A stretch of 64,000 bases of DNA. It comes from Daejeonella sp. JGW-45. Its GTDB lineage: Bacteria; Bacteroidota; Bacteroidia; Sphingobacteriales; Sphingobacteriaceae. The notes beneath the pieces were generated by a model. That model ran no database searches and was not told the DNA's origin. It worked only from the letters and a program-made list of their open reading frames with translations. The stretch is from NCBI RefSeq assembly GCF_029360805.1, contig NZ_JARKNC010000006.1:434581-498580 (forward strand), written 5' to 3'. How positions within the stretch are numbered: position 1 is the first letter of the stretch; every line of letters starts with the position of its first letter. Shown here piece by piece: positions 43,429-51,963 of this stretch. The position numbers and the translations under genes were made by a program.

Positions 43429-43890
43429 TTATATCCCGGAAGAATATGCAGGCAAGTCTGACAGAAACTTATATTGTTCGTTCCCGAAATCTATTTCAGC
43501 ACAGAAATGCTCCAGCCCATTAGTAACTACAAGATATTGTACGCGGTAGACAAAATTATACCTTGCTGCCTGGTCGAACGTTTCCTGGGAAATCTTAATG
43601 GCAGGCGCCTTACATTCTACAAGAACGACCTTTTCCCCGCTATTATTGAACAGCAGAATATCTGAGCGCTTCTGCCTGGAGTTCAGCTTCAGCCCGCCCT
43701 CCAGCTTAACAAGCGAACGCGGGTAGCCTTTCTCACGAATAAGGAACTGTACAAAATGCTGCCTGACCCACTCCTCCGGAGTAAGAACAAGAAATTTCTT
43801 CCTTATCTCGTCAAAAATAGAAAGTGTGTCATCTTCCTGTTTTAAACGGAAGGGGTATTGAGGGAGGTTTAATTTGATCGGTTTAAACAT
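43429..43890 (-). CDS. HsdR N-terminal (PD-(D/E)xK-like) domain protein
   Basis: 153 residues. It resembles the N-terminal nuclease domain of type I restriction HsdR: opening LNLPQYPFRLKQED and VLTPEEWVRQHFVQFLIREKGYP, then RQKRSDILLF followed by VVLVECKAP, which supplies D and ExK of a PD-(D/E)xK centre. No helicase, specificity or methylase genes are near, so it is not a type I system. It faces holA divergently. A DNA-repair nuclease role is inference. Confidence 0.82.
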   Translation of the reverse strand: MFKPIKLNLPQYPFRLKQEDDTLSIFDEIRKKFLVLTPEEWVRQHFVQFLIREKGYPRSLVKLEGGLKLNSRQKRSDILLFNNSGEKVVLVECKAPAIKISQETFDQAARYNFVYRVQYLVVTNGLEHFCAEIDFGNEQYKFLSDLPAYSSGI

Positions 43891-44209
43891 TTTTTCCTTG
43901 CTGGCCGGTTTTTTTAACGCAGAGCTTAGTTACGCATATTTAAACGCAAAGATCGCAAAGTACACGCGAAGAGCGCAAAGTTTTAAAAATGTTGTCTGGT
44001 ATAATCAGGCCTGCTTTGTGCCCTTTGAATATCAAGGCCAGAATTCCTTTTAAACTATGACATAGGGCTTGCCCCCGTATCATACTCAGCGGTTAAACAG
44101 GCATCCTGCAAAATTCCAATAATTTCCTTCTTCTCCAACTTTAATTGTTGCATTATTTAAACCTATGCATCTTGAAAGGACGCAATATTTCGTAATTTGC
44201 CTCCTCAAA
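43891..44209. other. Intergenic region between the HsdR_N gene and holA
   Basis: This 319-bp gap includes AACGCAAAGATCGCAAAG-type tandem units at about 43943-43980 (ACGCAAAG, TCGCAAAG, GCGCAAAG), a simple repeat often seen between genes in Bacteroidota. The rest is AT-rich, with a possible promoter near CGTAATTTG at about 44189. Nothing else recognised. Confidence 0.45.
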
Positions 44210-45238
44210 ATGAACATCAGCGACCTTATTAAAGACCTTAAAAACCGCAAATTCAAGCCGGTGTATCTTTTGCACGGAGAAGAATCTTATTATATCGATA
44301 AGGTAAGTGATTATATCGAAGCAAACGTGCTGAACGATGCCGAAAAGGGTTTTAACCAGTCTGTTTTTTATGGAAAGGACAGTGATGTGATGAGCATCGT
44401 CAATTCCGCCAAGCGCTTCCCGATGATGAGTGAATACCAGGTGGTGATCGTTAAGGAAGCCCAGGACCTGAAGTGGGGCAAGGATGACGATGGGAAGAAA
44501 TCAGCTGACCCGCTGTTAACGTACCTTGAGAATCCTGTTCCAAGTACTATCCTCGTATTTTGTTACCGGAACGGCAAATTTGATAAGCGGAAGAAGACCT
44601 ACAAAGCTATTGAAAAAAAAGGCCTCGTATTCGAGTCGGCCGGGATATATGAAAGCAAAGTCCCCGGCTGGATAGAAGATTTTGTCAGGGAAAAGGGTTA
44701 TTCCATACATGCCCGGGCTTCGGCGCTGCTGGCAGAATACCTGGGCAACGACCTGTCCAAAGTTGCTAATGAGCTTGAAAAGCTCATGCTTAACGTAAAA
44801 CAGGGCGAGGAGATCAGCTCTACGGATGTAGAGAACAATATTGGAATCAGTAAAGAGTATAATGTATTTGAACTGCAGACTGCTATTGCCAGGAAGGATG
44901 CATTTAAGGTGAACCAGATCATTAACTATTTTGCCGCCAATCCAAAGAATAACCCTGTTCAGCTGTTATTGGGTACGCTGAATACCTATTTTTCGAAGAT
45001 ATTGAAGTATCATTACGCAACCGACCGCAGTCCGCAGGGGCTGGCGCGGGAACTCGGCGTTGCGCCATTCTTTGTAAAGGACTATGAAACTGCGGGAAGG
45101 AGTTTCAGCAAGCAGAAAACCTTTCAGATAATCAGCTACCTGCGTGAATGCGACCTGAAGACTAAGGGGGTCGATGCCAGCGGGAATACAGAGGACGCGG
45201 AATTAATAAAGGAGTTATTGTTTAAGATCATTCATTAA
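44210..45238 (+). CDS. holA: DNA polymerase III subunit delta
   Basis: Clamp-loader subunit that opens the sliding clamp. 342 residues from MNISDLIKDL. The AAA-like N-terminal part is YLLHGEESYYIDKVSDYIEANVL; RFPMMSEYQVVIVKEAQDLK and FELQTAIARKDAFKVNQIINYF in the C-terminal lid follow. It has no intact Walker motif, as expected for delta. An upstream ATG at 44165 is less likely. A lipoprotein gene is convergent. Confidence 0.92.
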   Translation: MNISDLIKDLKNRKFKPVYLLHGEESYYIDKVSDYIEANVLNDAEKGFNQSVFYGKDSDVMSIVNSAKRFPMMSEYQVVIVKEAQDLKWGKDDDGKKSADPLLTYLENPVPSTILVFCYRNGKFDKRKKTYKAIEKKGLVFESAGIYESKVPGWIEDFVREKGYSIHARASALLAEYLGNDLSKVANELEKLMLNVKQGEEISSTDVENNIGISKEYNVFELQTAIARKDAFKVNQIINYFAANPKNNPVQLLLGTLNTYFSKILKYHYATDRSPQGLARELGVAPFFVKDYETAGRSFSKQKTFQIISYLRECDLKTKGVDASGNTEDAELIKELLFKIIH

Positions 45239-45330
45239 AGGAGCCTGCGGATGGCCTGGCGTGTAATTTAAACGCAAGGGGCACGAAGTCCGCCGGACAG
45301 GGAAACCTTTGCAATCTTGCGTTAAAAATT

Positions 45331-46251
45331 TTAACGTTTTCTCCCAACAACATTCAAATTAATCACACTCGAATGGGGGTACCCCAGGGTATTGCCGGGA
45401 TTTACGCTGACCAGGTTTTTTAGATAAACATCGACTATACCCTTGACCACGCGGGTTTTAGTTTCCCGGAATTCCGGCATTACGCCAACCAGGAAGTCCT
45501 TAAAAGTCATCTTCCCCTTGTGGTCTACTATCACCTGGAACGAGTATTGGAAATCCTGGTAAGCTTTATCGATGCGGATCCGGTATTCAGGATAGAGATA
45601 TTCTTCCGACCGGCTGATATAGCCCAGGTAGGGGTCGGCTGTTGGTTTTACTTTTTCGACCTGCAGGATAGGGCTCCTGCTGGTTAATACCACGGGGTTG
45701 CGCGCAGCAAAGGCGCTATCCGGATCGCTGTTTGCCTGGATAGCCCGGTATTTAATGAAGAGGCTATCCTCGCGGCTGGGTTCCCGAAGCTTTTCTGCAG
45801 TAGTTTTCAGTACCTTACTGATATAATCGTGGGAATACAGGGTCATGTAAACATCGGAAAGTTCTTCTTTTACCACCCTCGATTCGAGCTCCATGACCTG
45901 CAGGATCAGGCTGTCTTTACTGACATGCTTTACCCTGAACCAATCGCGTGCAAAATGAAACAAGGCCTTATGGCTATGGAAGATCCGGTAGGGCATATAT
46001 TGCTGCCTTTCCGGACTGTATATCCTGATCGAATCTTCTGCACTGAAGTAAACCTCCCATTCGGGCTGCAGCTGGAAACCAGACTCGTGAAAAGACAATC
46101 CGTTATCAAAGCGGCGATGCACCTCGCTGTATTTAATGCCGATCACGTCAGTGAAAGTGGGTGGCGGTTCTTCATTGATATTGGTAATGTAGTAGCAGGA
46201 GGAAAGAAAAAAGCTTATAAGTACCGGCAGGATCCTGAACAGAAATTTCAT
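45331..46251 (-). CDS. Hypothetical lipoprotein with a tail resembling TonB/AgmX-type domains
   Basis: 306 residues, lipobox in LISFFLSSC (Cys19). The middle is mixed alpha/beta. The C-terminal 80 residues (YRIRIDKAYQDFQYSFQVIVDHKGKMTFKDFLVGVMPEF) recall TonB-C-like segments (VNVxxKGxV pattern) but weakly. No function assigned. It stands alone between holA and the cupin gene. Confidence 0.7.
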   Translation of the reverse strand: MKFLFRILPVLISFFLSSCYYITNINEEPPPTFTDVIGIKYSEVHRRFDNGLSFHESGFQLQPEWEVYFSAEDSIRIYSPERQQYMPYRIFHSHKALFHFARDWFRVKHVSKDSLILQVMELESRVVKEELSDVYMTLYSHDYISKVLKTTAEKLREPSREDSLFIKYRAIQANSDPDSAFAARNPVVLTSRSPILQVEKVKPTADPYLGYISRSEEYLYPEYRIRIDKAYQDFQYSFQVIVDHKGKMTFKDFLVGVMPEFRETKTRVVKGIVDVYLKNLVSVNPGNTLGYPHSSVINLNVVGRKR

Positions 46252-46309
46252 CAGGGGTGAAATTAAGAAAATTTGGCAATTAGTAACAGCGCCGGCAGCA
46301 GTGGCGGTT

Positions 46310-46726
46310 TTAGCCTTTCCTGTTTTCTTTAAACCAATTCACAATCGATGGCATATGCCTTTCGAATCCGCCGGGAATGAAAAAGTTAAGGATGCCGGTG
46401 CGGTAATTGGTCCGGTTGGCAAAATCATGCTGTACTGTTGCCGGTATTTTCAGGAAAGATCCTTTTTCGGCGTCTACCCATTCCTCACCCACGAGGAAGG
46501 TGCAGGTGCCTTCGAGGACATAAAAGATTTCGTCATTGGCTTCATGGCTATGAGCGCCCGGTCCGTCAGAGTTCGGGTCGAGCCACCATTCTGAAACGGA
46601 ATATTGTTCATCGGTTTCCTCTTCGTCGGCCTTGAAAATAGCCTTCATTGAGCCCAGGTTGTATCTCCGCCCTTCATCAGGCCTTAATATGATCAAACCG
46701 TCTGTATCTGTTTGGGCAGTGGTCAT
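46310..46726 (-). CDS. Cupin-domain protein
   Basis: 138 residues. A single cupin fold with the metal-ligand motif GAHSHEANDEIFYVLEGTCTF (H, H, E) and a second motif HDFANRTNYRTGILNFFIPGG supplying the last histidine. No signal peptide. Substrate unknown. Co-directional with pirin but 237 bp apart. Confidence 0.87.
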   Translation of the reverse strand: MTTAQTDTDGLIILRPDEGRRYNLGSMKAIFKADEEETDEQYSVSEWWLDPNSDGPGAHSHEANDEIFYVLEGTCTFLVGEEWVDAEKGSFLKIPATVQHDFANRTNYRTGILNFFIPGGFERHMPSIVNWFKENRKG

Positions 46727-46962
46727 AGTAGATGTTTACTTCATGGCAGAATAGATGAATGTGTCGGAGCTCCCGTCCATAAGGCTTAAGGGATACCTTT
46801 TAGCATTATCATCCTGATTATGACCCTAATATAGGTGCTTATTAACTAACACACCTAAAATACTTTTACATAGTTGACTATTTATTAACATTGCGATTCG
46901 GGGATGTTCTTCGGTAACGCAAACGAATGCCTTCCCGCAAGGAAAGGCACCCGCTTGATTTT

Positions 46963-47835
46963 TTAATCCGCTAAAACCCCGAACTTTCCCTGGTTGTAGT
47001 CAGCGATCGCCTGGCGAATTTCTGCTTCGCTGTTCATTACAAAAGGACCGTAACTTACTATGGGTTCGTTCAATGGTTCGCCGCTCAGCAGCAAAACCAC
47101 GCTTTTGCCTTTCGACCTGATAGAAATTTCTTCTCCTTCATTAGCAAACAATACAAAGCTGTGCTCGCCGGCTTCCCTGCCGTTTACTTCTATAGCTCCG
47201 TTCACCACCAGCAAAGCTGCATTATGGCTTGCAGGAATAGAAGTGCTGACTTCACCTCCCTCGTTCAGTTTAATATCAGATAGGTTTACCGGGCTGTAGG
47301 TAGCTGCCGGGCCTTTAATGCCGTTGAAATCTCCCGAAATAACATTTACCAGGCCGGCATTGTCCGGCAGTTCCAATTTACCCATGCCCGCTGCGGTAAG
47401 TTCCTGGTAATGAGGGATGGTGGATTTATCTTTCTTAGGAAGGTTGACCCAAAGCTGCACCATTTCAAAAAGGCCGCCAGTCCTAGAGAAAGATTCTTCA
47501 TGGTATTCTTTATGCAGGATGCCATTGCCGGCGGTCATCCATTGCACATCGCCTGGGTTGATCACGCCTGAACTCCCTGTGCTGTCGTGATGGGCTACCC
47601 TTCCTTTATAGGCAATAGTAACCGTTTCGAAGCCCTTATGGGGATGCACACCCACGCCTCTTGAATGCTCGGAAGGTCCAAAATCATATTCCGGGTTAAA
47701 ATCCAGCAGTAAGAACGGACTGATCCGTTCCTGCGGTATACCCGCTCCCGGTATATAATTGAAGACCCGGAATCCATCACCAACCATATGCGGTTTGGTG
47801 GTATTTGCTACAACTTTTTCAATGAGCTTTTTCAT
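46963..47835 (-). CDS. Pirin-family bicupin
   Basis: 290 residues from MKKLIEKVVANTTKPHM. The N-terminal cupin holds SPFLLLDFN, GVGVHPHKGFETVTIAYKG and HHDSTGSSGVINPGDVQWMTAGNGILHKE, giving three His and one Glu for iron, as in pirin/YhhW. The C-terminal cupin (about 170-290) lacks metal ligands. YhhW-type pirins act as quercetinases in vitro; the native role is unclear. Start taken at the second ATG (47835). Confidence 0.92.
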   Translation of the reverse strand: MKKLIEKVVANTTKPHMVGDGFRVFNYIPGAGIPQERISPFLLLDFNPEYDFGPSEHSRGVGVHPHKGFETVTIAYKGRVAHHDSTGSSGVINPGDVQWMTAGNGILHKEYHEESFSRTGGLFEMVQLWVNLPKKDKSTIPHYQELTAAGMGKLELPDNAGLVNVISGDFNGIKGPAATYSPVNLSDIKLNEGGEVSTSIPASHNAALLVVNGAIEVNGREAGEHSFVLFANEGEEISIRSKGKSVVLLLSGEPLNEPIVSYGPFVMNSEAEIRQAIADYNQGKFGVLAD

Positions 47836-47968
47836 CGTAAAATTCCTTTCATTTAATGAATGCAATTTACGTCGGTGCCCCCTGGAATTTCTTGATTTAG
47901 ATTAAGAATTGGGAGAGGGAATATGCAGATTAATTAACGCCGGATCGGCTACAATGGGGAATTTTACC

Positions 47969-48733
47969 TTAGTTCCAAATGCCATTCGCCGCTGTCAATA
48001 TAACCGGCCTGCCGTCAGTAACAACAATCGTATGCTCATGCTGCGCCATAAAACCGCCCTTATTTCCAACCATTGTCCAGCCATCGGGCAGGGTTTCTGC
48101 GTATGTGGATGCGGTGGAGATGAATGTCTCAATAGCAACCACAGAATTCTTCTTAAACCTGGCCGGGTTATATTTATCGCGGTAATTTGCAATTTCTCCG
48201 GGCTCTTCGTGGAGGCTTCTTCCTATACCGTGCCCGGTTAAATTCTTAATGACTTTGTAGCCTCTTTTCTTCGCTTCAGTTTCGATCAGGTGGCCGATGT
48301 CGGCAATCCGGACCCCGCCCTTTATATTGGCTATGGCCTTCTGCAGGATCTGTTTTGAAGCATCGATCAGTTGCTGGTGCTTGTTAATATCTGTCCCTAT
48401 CACAAAGGAATCGCCATTGTCAGACCAGAAACCATCCAGTTCTGCAGAAACATCAATGTTTATTAAGTCGCCTTCACCCAGTATTCGCTTTTCGGACGGG
48501 ATGCCGTGACAAAATTCATTGTTCACGCTGATGCAGGTCCAGCCCGGGAAATCATAGGTCAGATGCGGCGCTGATCTGGCTCCCAGGTCCCTGAGGATCT
48601 GCCCGCCGTAGTTATCCAGTTCCTTCGTCGTCATGCCCGCCCGGGCAAAATTTCTCATTTCCTTCAGTGTATAAGCAACGGCGTCGCTGGCTTTTTTCAT
48701 ACCGAGCAATTCACTCTCGTTTGTAATCGACAT
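47969..48733 (-). CDS. map: Methionine aminopeptidase, type I
   Basis: Removes the initiator methionine. 254 residues. Metal-binding ligands lie in NIDVSAELDGFWSDNGDSFVIG (the D pair), LTGHGIGRSLHEEP (H), VVAIETFISTAS (E) and AQHEHTIVVTDG (E). It has no N-terminal zinc-finger extension. Slight substitutions (DVSAELDGFWSDNGDSF in place of the canonical DVTVYLDGYHGDTSRTF) suggest a diverged type I paralogue. Confidence 0.9.
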   Translation of the reverse strand: MSITNESELLGMKKASDAVAYTLKEMRNFARAGMTTKELDNYGGQILRDLGARSAPHLTYDFPGWTCISVNNEFCHGIPSEKRILGEGDLINIDVSAELDGFWSDNGDSFVIGTDINKHQQLIDASKQILQKAIANIKGGVRIADIGHLIETEAKKRGYKVIKNLTGHGIGRSLHEEPGEIANYRDKYNPARFKKNSVVAIETFISTASTYAETLPDGWTMVGNKGGFMAQHEHTIVVTDGRPVILTAANGIWN

Positions 48734-48785
48734 ATTTCTTTTTTGAGAACCGGCTTTATAGCGCGATAGTTAATGCCGGTTAGCA

Positions 48786-48793
48786 CAAAGATA
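48786..48793 (-). promoter_or_regulatory. -7 promoter box of map
   Basis: TATCTTTG on the minus strand, exact TAnnTTTG, 52 nt before the map ATG. Confidence 0.45.
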
Positions 48794-49167
48794 CGAAAAA
48801 AGGACGTGCTGGAAGCGAATCACCCCACCCACGTTTCAGCGTAAGGGGGAGCCACGGTAGAGCATTTCCAGGATAATACCTGTACATTGCTTCGAACTAA
48901 AGCTTGATCTCCTCCATACACCAAATGCGGACGAACAGATTGTGGCTCTACCAATTCAATAAAATGTTGCAGATTTTTTAATAGCGGACCGCTTAATGTC
49001 TGGGTAGATTAATTTGGATTGTCTTGACTCTGATTTTGGATTATCCGGATCTAAACTTTGGAATTTCTGATGAGTTCTCCGATTCTGATGCTCCAGTTCT
49101 CGAAACAGAAATTAGCAGGACTGATTTTTAATTTGCCGGCAGATAAGCTGCTGTGATCACAATTTCT

Positions 49168-49175
49168 TATTTTTG
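49168..49175 (+). promoter_or_regulatory. -7 promoter box of the EVE gene
   Basis: TATTTTTG, exact TAnnTTTG, 22 nt before the ATG at 49198. Confidence 0.45.
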
Positions 49176-49197
49176 AATCCTAATACAAACAAAACAA

Positions 49198-49620
49198 ATG
49201 AACTACTGGCTAATCAAATCCGAACCCCACAAATACAGCTGGGATAAATTTAACAAGGACGGTAAAACCTTCTGGGATGGAGTAAGGAATTACCAGGCCA
49301 GGAACAACCTGCGGGAAATGAAAGAGGGCGACCTGGTGTTGTTTTATCACAGTAATGAAGGCAAGGAAGTAGTTGGAATAGCCAAGGTGGTTGGTGAGTC
49401 ATACCAGGATCCGACGACTGATGATACGAACTGGGTAGTGGTAGATTTCGCCCCGGTAGAACCGCTAAAAAAGCCCGTTACCCTGGCTCAGATCAAAGCG
49501 GATGCGCAATTGAAGGATATCAACCTGGTCAGGCAGGGGAGGTTATCGGTTGTTTCAATAAAAAGGGAAGAGTTTGACAGGATAGTGGAGATGGGAAGCG
49601 GGTCAGGAGTTGAAAGTTGA
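49198..49620 (+). CDS. EVE (PUA-like) domain protein
   Basis: 140 residues, nearly all EVE domain: MNYWLIKSEPHKYSWDKF, DGVRNYQARNNLREMKEGDLVLFYHSNEG, VVGIAKVVGESYQDPT, SVVSIKREEFDRI. EVE domains bind modified bases (for example 5-methylcytosine) and are related to YTH domains. The last six residues (GSGVES) and the stop codon come from or abut the GTTGAAA heptamer tract. Confidence 0.92.
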   Translation: MNYWLIKSEPHKYSWDKFNKDGKTFWDGVRNYQARNNLREMKEGDLVLFYHSNEGKEVVGIAKVVGESYQDPTTDDTNWVVVDFAPVEPLKKPVTLAQIKADAQLKDINLVRQGRLSVVSIKREEFDRIVEMGSGSGVES

Positions 49621-49770
49621 AAGTTGAAAGTTGAAAGTTGAAAGTTGAAAGTTGAAACCCGATAGCTATCGGGTTGAAAACTGAAAGTGTGAAACTGACT
49701 ATCGATCACTGATTACTGATTACTGAATACTGAATACCGGTCACTGACCACCGATCACCGAACACCGCCG
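49612..49770. repeat. GTTGAAA heptamers, palindrome and ATTACTG-type repeats
   Basis: About six tandem GTTGAAA units (49612-49657) begin within the last codons of the EVE gene. The palindrome CCCGATAGCTATCGGG (49658-49673) follows, then TTGAAAACTGAAAG and degenerate heptamers (GATTACT, GAATACT, GACCACC, GATCACC) to about 49766. The palindrome and its flanks recur at 57360-57400. Confidence 0.8.
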
Positions 49771-49772
49771 GG

Positions 49773-50300
49773 TTAAGCCTTTCCTTCCAAAAACAAAGCC
49801 TTCAATTCCAGCGCATCGTGTGCTTTCATTTTACCGGCCAGTACCAGCCGCAGCTGCCGGCGGCGCAGGGCGCCATCATATAGTTTTTGCTCCTCATCCG
49901 TTTCAGGCTGAATAGGCGGGACGGGGATAGTTCTGCCCTCCTGGTCGAGCGCTACGAAGGTATAAAAGGCTTCGTTCGACTTAACCCGCGATCCGGAGGG
50001 GATATTCTCTGCCCATACTGAAAGCCTGACCTCCACCGAAGTGTTGAATGCCCTGGTTACCTTTGCTTCGATCGTAATTACATCACCGAGCTTGATCGGA
50101 TGCTGGAATGACACGTTGTCAACCGATGCGGTAACCACAATCCTGTTGCAGTGCTTCTGGGCTGAAATGGCCGCAGCAATATCCATCCAGTGGAGCAGCC
50201 GGCCTCCCATTAAATTATTCAGGGTATTGGTGTCGTTGGGAAGAACAAGTTCATTCATTATTGTGAATGAGTTCTTAGGGTTTTTGGACAGGATGCTCAT
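49773..50300 (-). CDS. Acyl-CoA thioesterase (hotdog fold, YciA/BACH-like)
   Basis: 175 residues. The hotdog domain has NTLNNLMGGRLLHWMDIAAAISAQKHCN (catalytic-region N and D) and VDNVSFQHPIKLGDVITIEAKVT, with a C-terminal helical tail (QKLYDGALRRRQLRLVL). It hydrolyses acyl-CoA to fatty acid and CoA; chain length is unknown. The 5' side faces a 96-bp tandem hairpin repeat. Confidence 0.88.
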   Translation of the reverse strand: MSILSKNPKNSFTIMNELVLPNDTNTLNNLMGGRLLHWMDIAAAISAQKHCNRIVVTASVDNVSFQHPIKLGDVITIEAKVTRAFNTSVEVRLSVWAENIPSGSRVKSNEAFYTFVALDQEGRTIPVPPIQPETDEEQKLYDGALRRRQLRLVLAGKMKAHDALELKALFLEGKA

Positions 50301-50320
50301 GGGGACAAATATAGTTATAC

Positions 50321-50505
50321 GTTGTACGTTTTACGTTTTACGTTATAAGTATCTAAACGCTGTCAAGTAACGTCTAAGTAGAAGCCTCTTTAGGCGTTAA
50401 CACGGGAACTTATAACGTTGTACGTAATACGTTTTACGTTATAAGTATCTAAACGCTGTCAAGTAACGTCTAAGTAGAAGCCTCTTTAGGCGTTAACACG
50501 AGAAC
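50321..50505. repeat. Tandem 96-bp-period hairpin repeat (two copies)
   Basis: Copy 1 is 50321-50409 and copy 2 is 50417-50505, each 89 bp, differing at about three positions. Both begin GTTGTACGT and contain TAACGTCTAA ... TTAGGCGTTA, a 10-bp stem (one G-U) with a 12-nt loop holding GAAGCC. ACGTTTTACGTTATAAG lies at the 5' side. The flanks carry ACGT-rich heptamers (TTATACG, TTGTACG, TTTTACG). It sits between two convergent-to-divergent gene ends and contains no gene. Confidence 0.8.
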
Positions 50506-50532
50506 GTACAGCGTATAACGTATCACGTACAA

Positions 50533-51828
50533 CTACCTTTTAACCGTATTCACCTGGCTGAACCCGATCAGCTCATCCCACCTGCTTCCCGGTTTACGGT
50601 AGTAAAAGAAAATCTGGTAATCATTTTCAGTTTCAAAGTGAGAACCATCGAAGACAATATCATCGCGGGTTTTGCCATCGCCGCTTACCCAGATGTAATG
50701 ATAATCGAACACACCCTGCTTGACGAATACAGATCCGCGGAAGCGGTTGCTGATCTCATCATAAGTCAGCTTATTGTTTAGCTGGTAGTCGTTAAACTGG
50801 CCCACCACATAGGCATCACCGTCGGCAGATGGCTTTTTGCTTGCCAGGGAGAGCCTGACCGTGGAGTAATCCCCGTCGGTACGGTTGTCGCGGCCGTCGG
50901 TGTTCCGGATCATGAAAGCGCCGTTTTCATCGTACATAAAAGTATAGCCGGGCCGGTTTTCTGAAACTTCGGTGACCAGGTCTATCGTGTTGGCTGTGTC
51001 GCTGCTGATCTTTGAAACCCGCTCGGTACGGAAACGCAGGCTGCGGATATCGAACCGCCTGAATTCTGAACCGCCCTTAAAATCGACGCTGCGAAGATCA
51101 TTGTAAACGAGCTGCCCGGGCCGTATAAAGGTGGGCTTCAAAACGGTTTGCATATTATCGGGCCGGTTGTTTTGAGTAATAAAGACCTTTACGTCGATAT
51201 ACGGGTTGCTGATATTCAGCTGCCCGTGGTTGACAATGAAGTTCAGCTTCTGCCTCTGCTCACGCTCGCCGATGAGGTTTGAGCTGGCGATCTCAGCACC
51301 GATAGCAACCTGGGGGTTAAGCACATACATGCGGCGGGTTAAAAGAACCTTCCGTTGGTCGTTATCCTCATAGACCTTAAGCAGGTAATTGCCGGAGATC
51401 TTGGGTTTGACCGTCATGTTTGGGATCAGGAGCTCGTAATGTGTATACTTTTGAAGAGTGTTAAACGAGGAACGGTAGTCGATAATGCGGTCTTCCGTAA
51501 AGCTTTCAATGAAATCCATCGGCGACAGGCGGCTGCTTTTCCATTCTGCATCGCAATGCTCCAATGAATAGCTGATGCTCCGCGAGCCGCCGCGCAGGTC
51601 GTCGAAAGCTAATATTAGTGCCTCCTCGCTTCCCAGGGTGTAAACAGGCGTTGACTGCTCCTTCGAACGATTGTAAAACTCTACCGTCCGGATCTCGGGG
51701 ATGTATACAAAATTCTCATAACGGATCTCATTCTGCGGAGTTTCTGCAGGCCGTACCCTGGCTTTTTTCTGAGCGAACCCGGAACTGATCCCGGACAGTA
51801 TTAAGAAGAGAATTAATGTTCGCTGCAT
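50533..51828 (-). CDS. Type IX secretion plug-domain protein (DUF5103)
   Basis: 431 residues with a signal peptide ([20 protein letters not shown]). The DUF5103/T9SS-plug region has [51 protein letters not shown] and [17 protein letters not shown]. The C-terminal part looks like a carbohydrate-binding-like beta domain ([17 protein letters not shown]). Plug proteins occlude the SprA translocon in Bacteroidota. Start taken at 51828, where the signal peptide begins. Confidence 0.85.
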   Translation of the reverse strand: MQRTLILFLILSGISSGFAQKKARVRPAETPQNEIRYENFVYIPEIRTVEFYNRSKEQSTPVYTLGSEEALILAFDDLRGGSRSISYSLEHCDAEWKSSRLSPMDFIESFTEDRIIDYRSSFNTLQKYTHYELLIPNMTVKPKISGNYLLKVYEDNDQRKVLLTRRMYVLNPQVAIGAEIASSNLIGEREQRQKLNFIVNHGQLNISNPYIDVKVFITQNNRPDNMQTVLKPTFIRPGQLVYNDLRSVDFKGGSEFRRFDIRSLRFRTERVSKISSDTANTIDLVTEVSENRPGYTFMYDENGAFMIRNTDGRDNRTDGDYSTVRLSLASKKPSADGDAYVVGQFNDYQLNNKLTYDEISNRFRGSVFVKQGVFDYHYIWVSGDGKTRDDIVFDGSHFETENDYQIFFYYRKPGSRWDELIGFSQVNTVKR

Positions 51829-51839
51829 AATGATCAGTA

Positions 51840-51963
51840 TTGGGCTATGAGCTGTGAGATATGGGCCATGAGATATGAGATATGGGCTGCGGCTCAAAGC
51901 TCATAGCCCTAAACCCAAAGCCCCTGGCTCAAAGCCCATAGCCCATAGCTTACAGCCCATAGC
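51840..51963. repeat. Degenerate GAGATATGGGC/GCCCATAGC repeats
   Basis: Heptamer-like units GGGCTATGAGCTGTGAGATATGGGCC, then inverse GCTCATAGCCC, AAAGCCCATAGCCCATAGC and CAGCCCATAGCTCAT. The last units overlap the end of the ABC-F gene and provide its final codons (SYGL) and stop. The same motif family occurs at 2598-2670. Confidence 0.7.

Larger units (their letters stand above)
48734..49197. other. Intergenic region between map and the EVE gene
   Basis: 464 bp with promoters for two divergent genes: CAAAGATA (TATCTTTG on minus) at 48786-48793 for map and TATTTTTG at 49168-49175 for the EVE gene. Segments GGAGCCACGGTAGAGC (about 48848-48863) and its loose inverse TGGCTCTACC (about 48943-48952) resemble the hairpin flanks at 7.66 kb (GAGCCGTGGTAGTGC). 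No gene recognised. Confidence 0.4.

Noticed and set aside
43429..43890. Type I restriction system
   Set aside because: Only an HsdR N-terminal-like nuclease domain is present; no helicase, methylase or specificity gene lies nearby.
45829..46260. 143-codon plus-strand frame
   Set aside because: Antisense to the hypothetical lipoprotein at 45331-46251, which has a lipobox and proper start.
49612..49766. Possible CRISPR array
   Set aside because: Units are only 7 bp with no spacers, and no cas genes are present.
50321..50505. CRISPR or tRNA pair
   Set aside because: Two direct repeats of 89 bp with no spacer diversity; the hairpin does not fold as a cloverleaf and has no CCA-like end.
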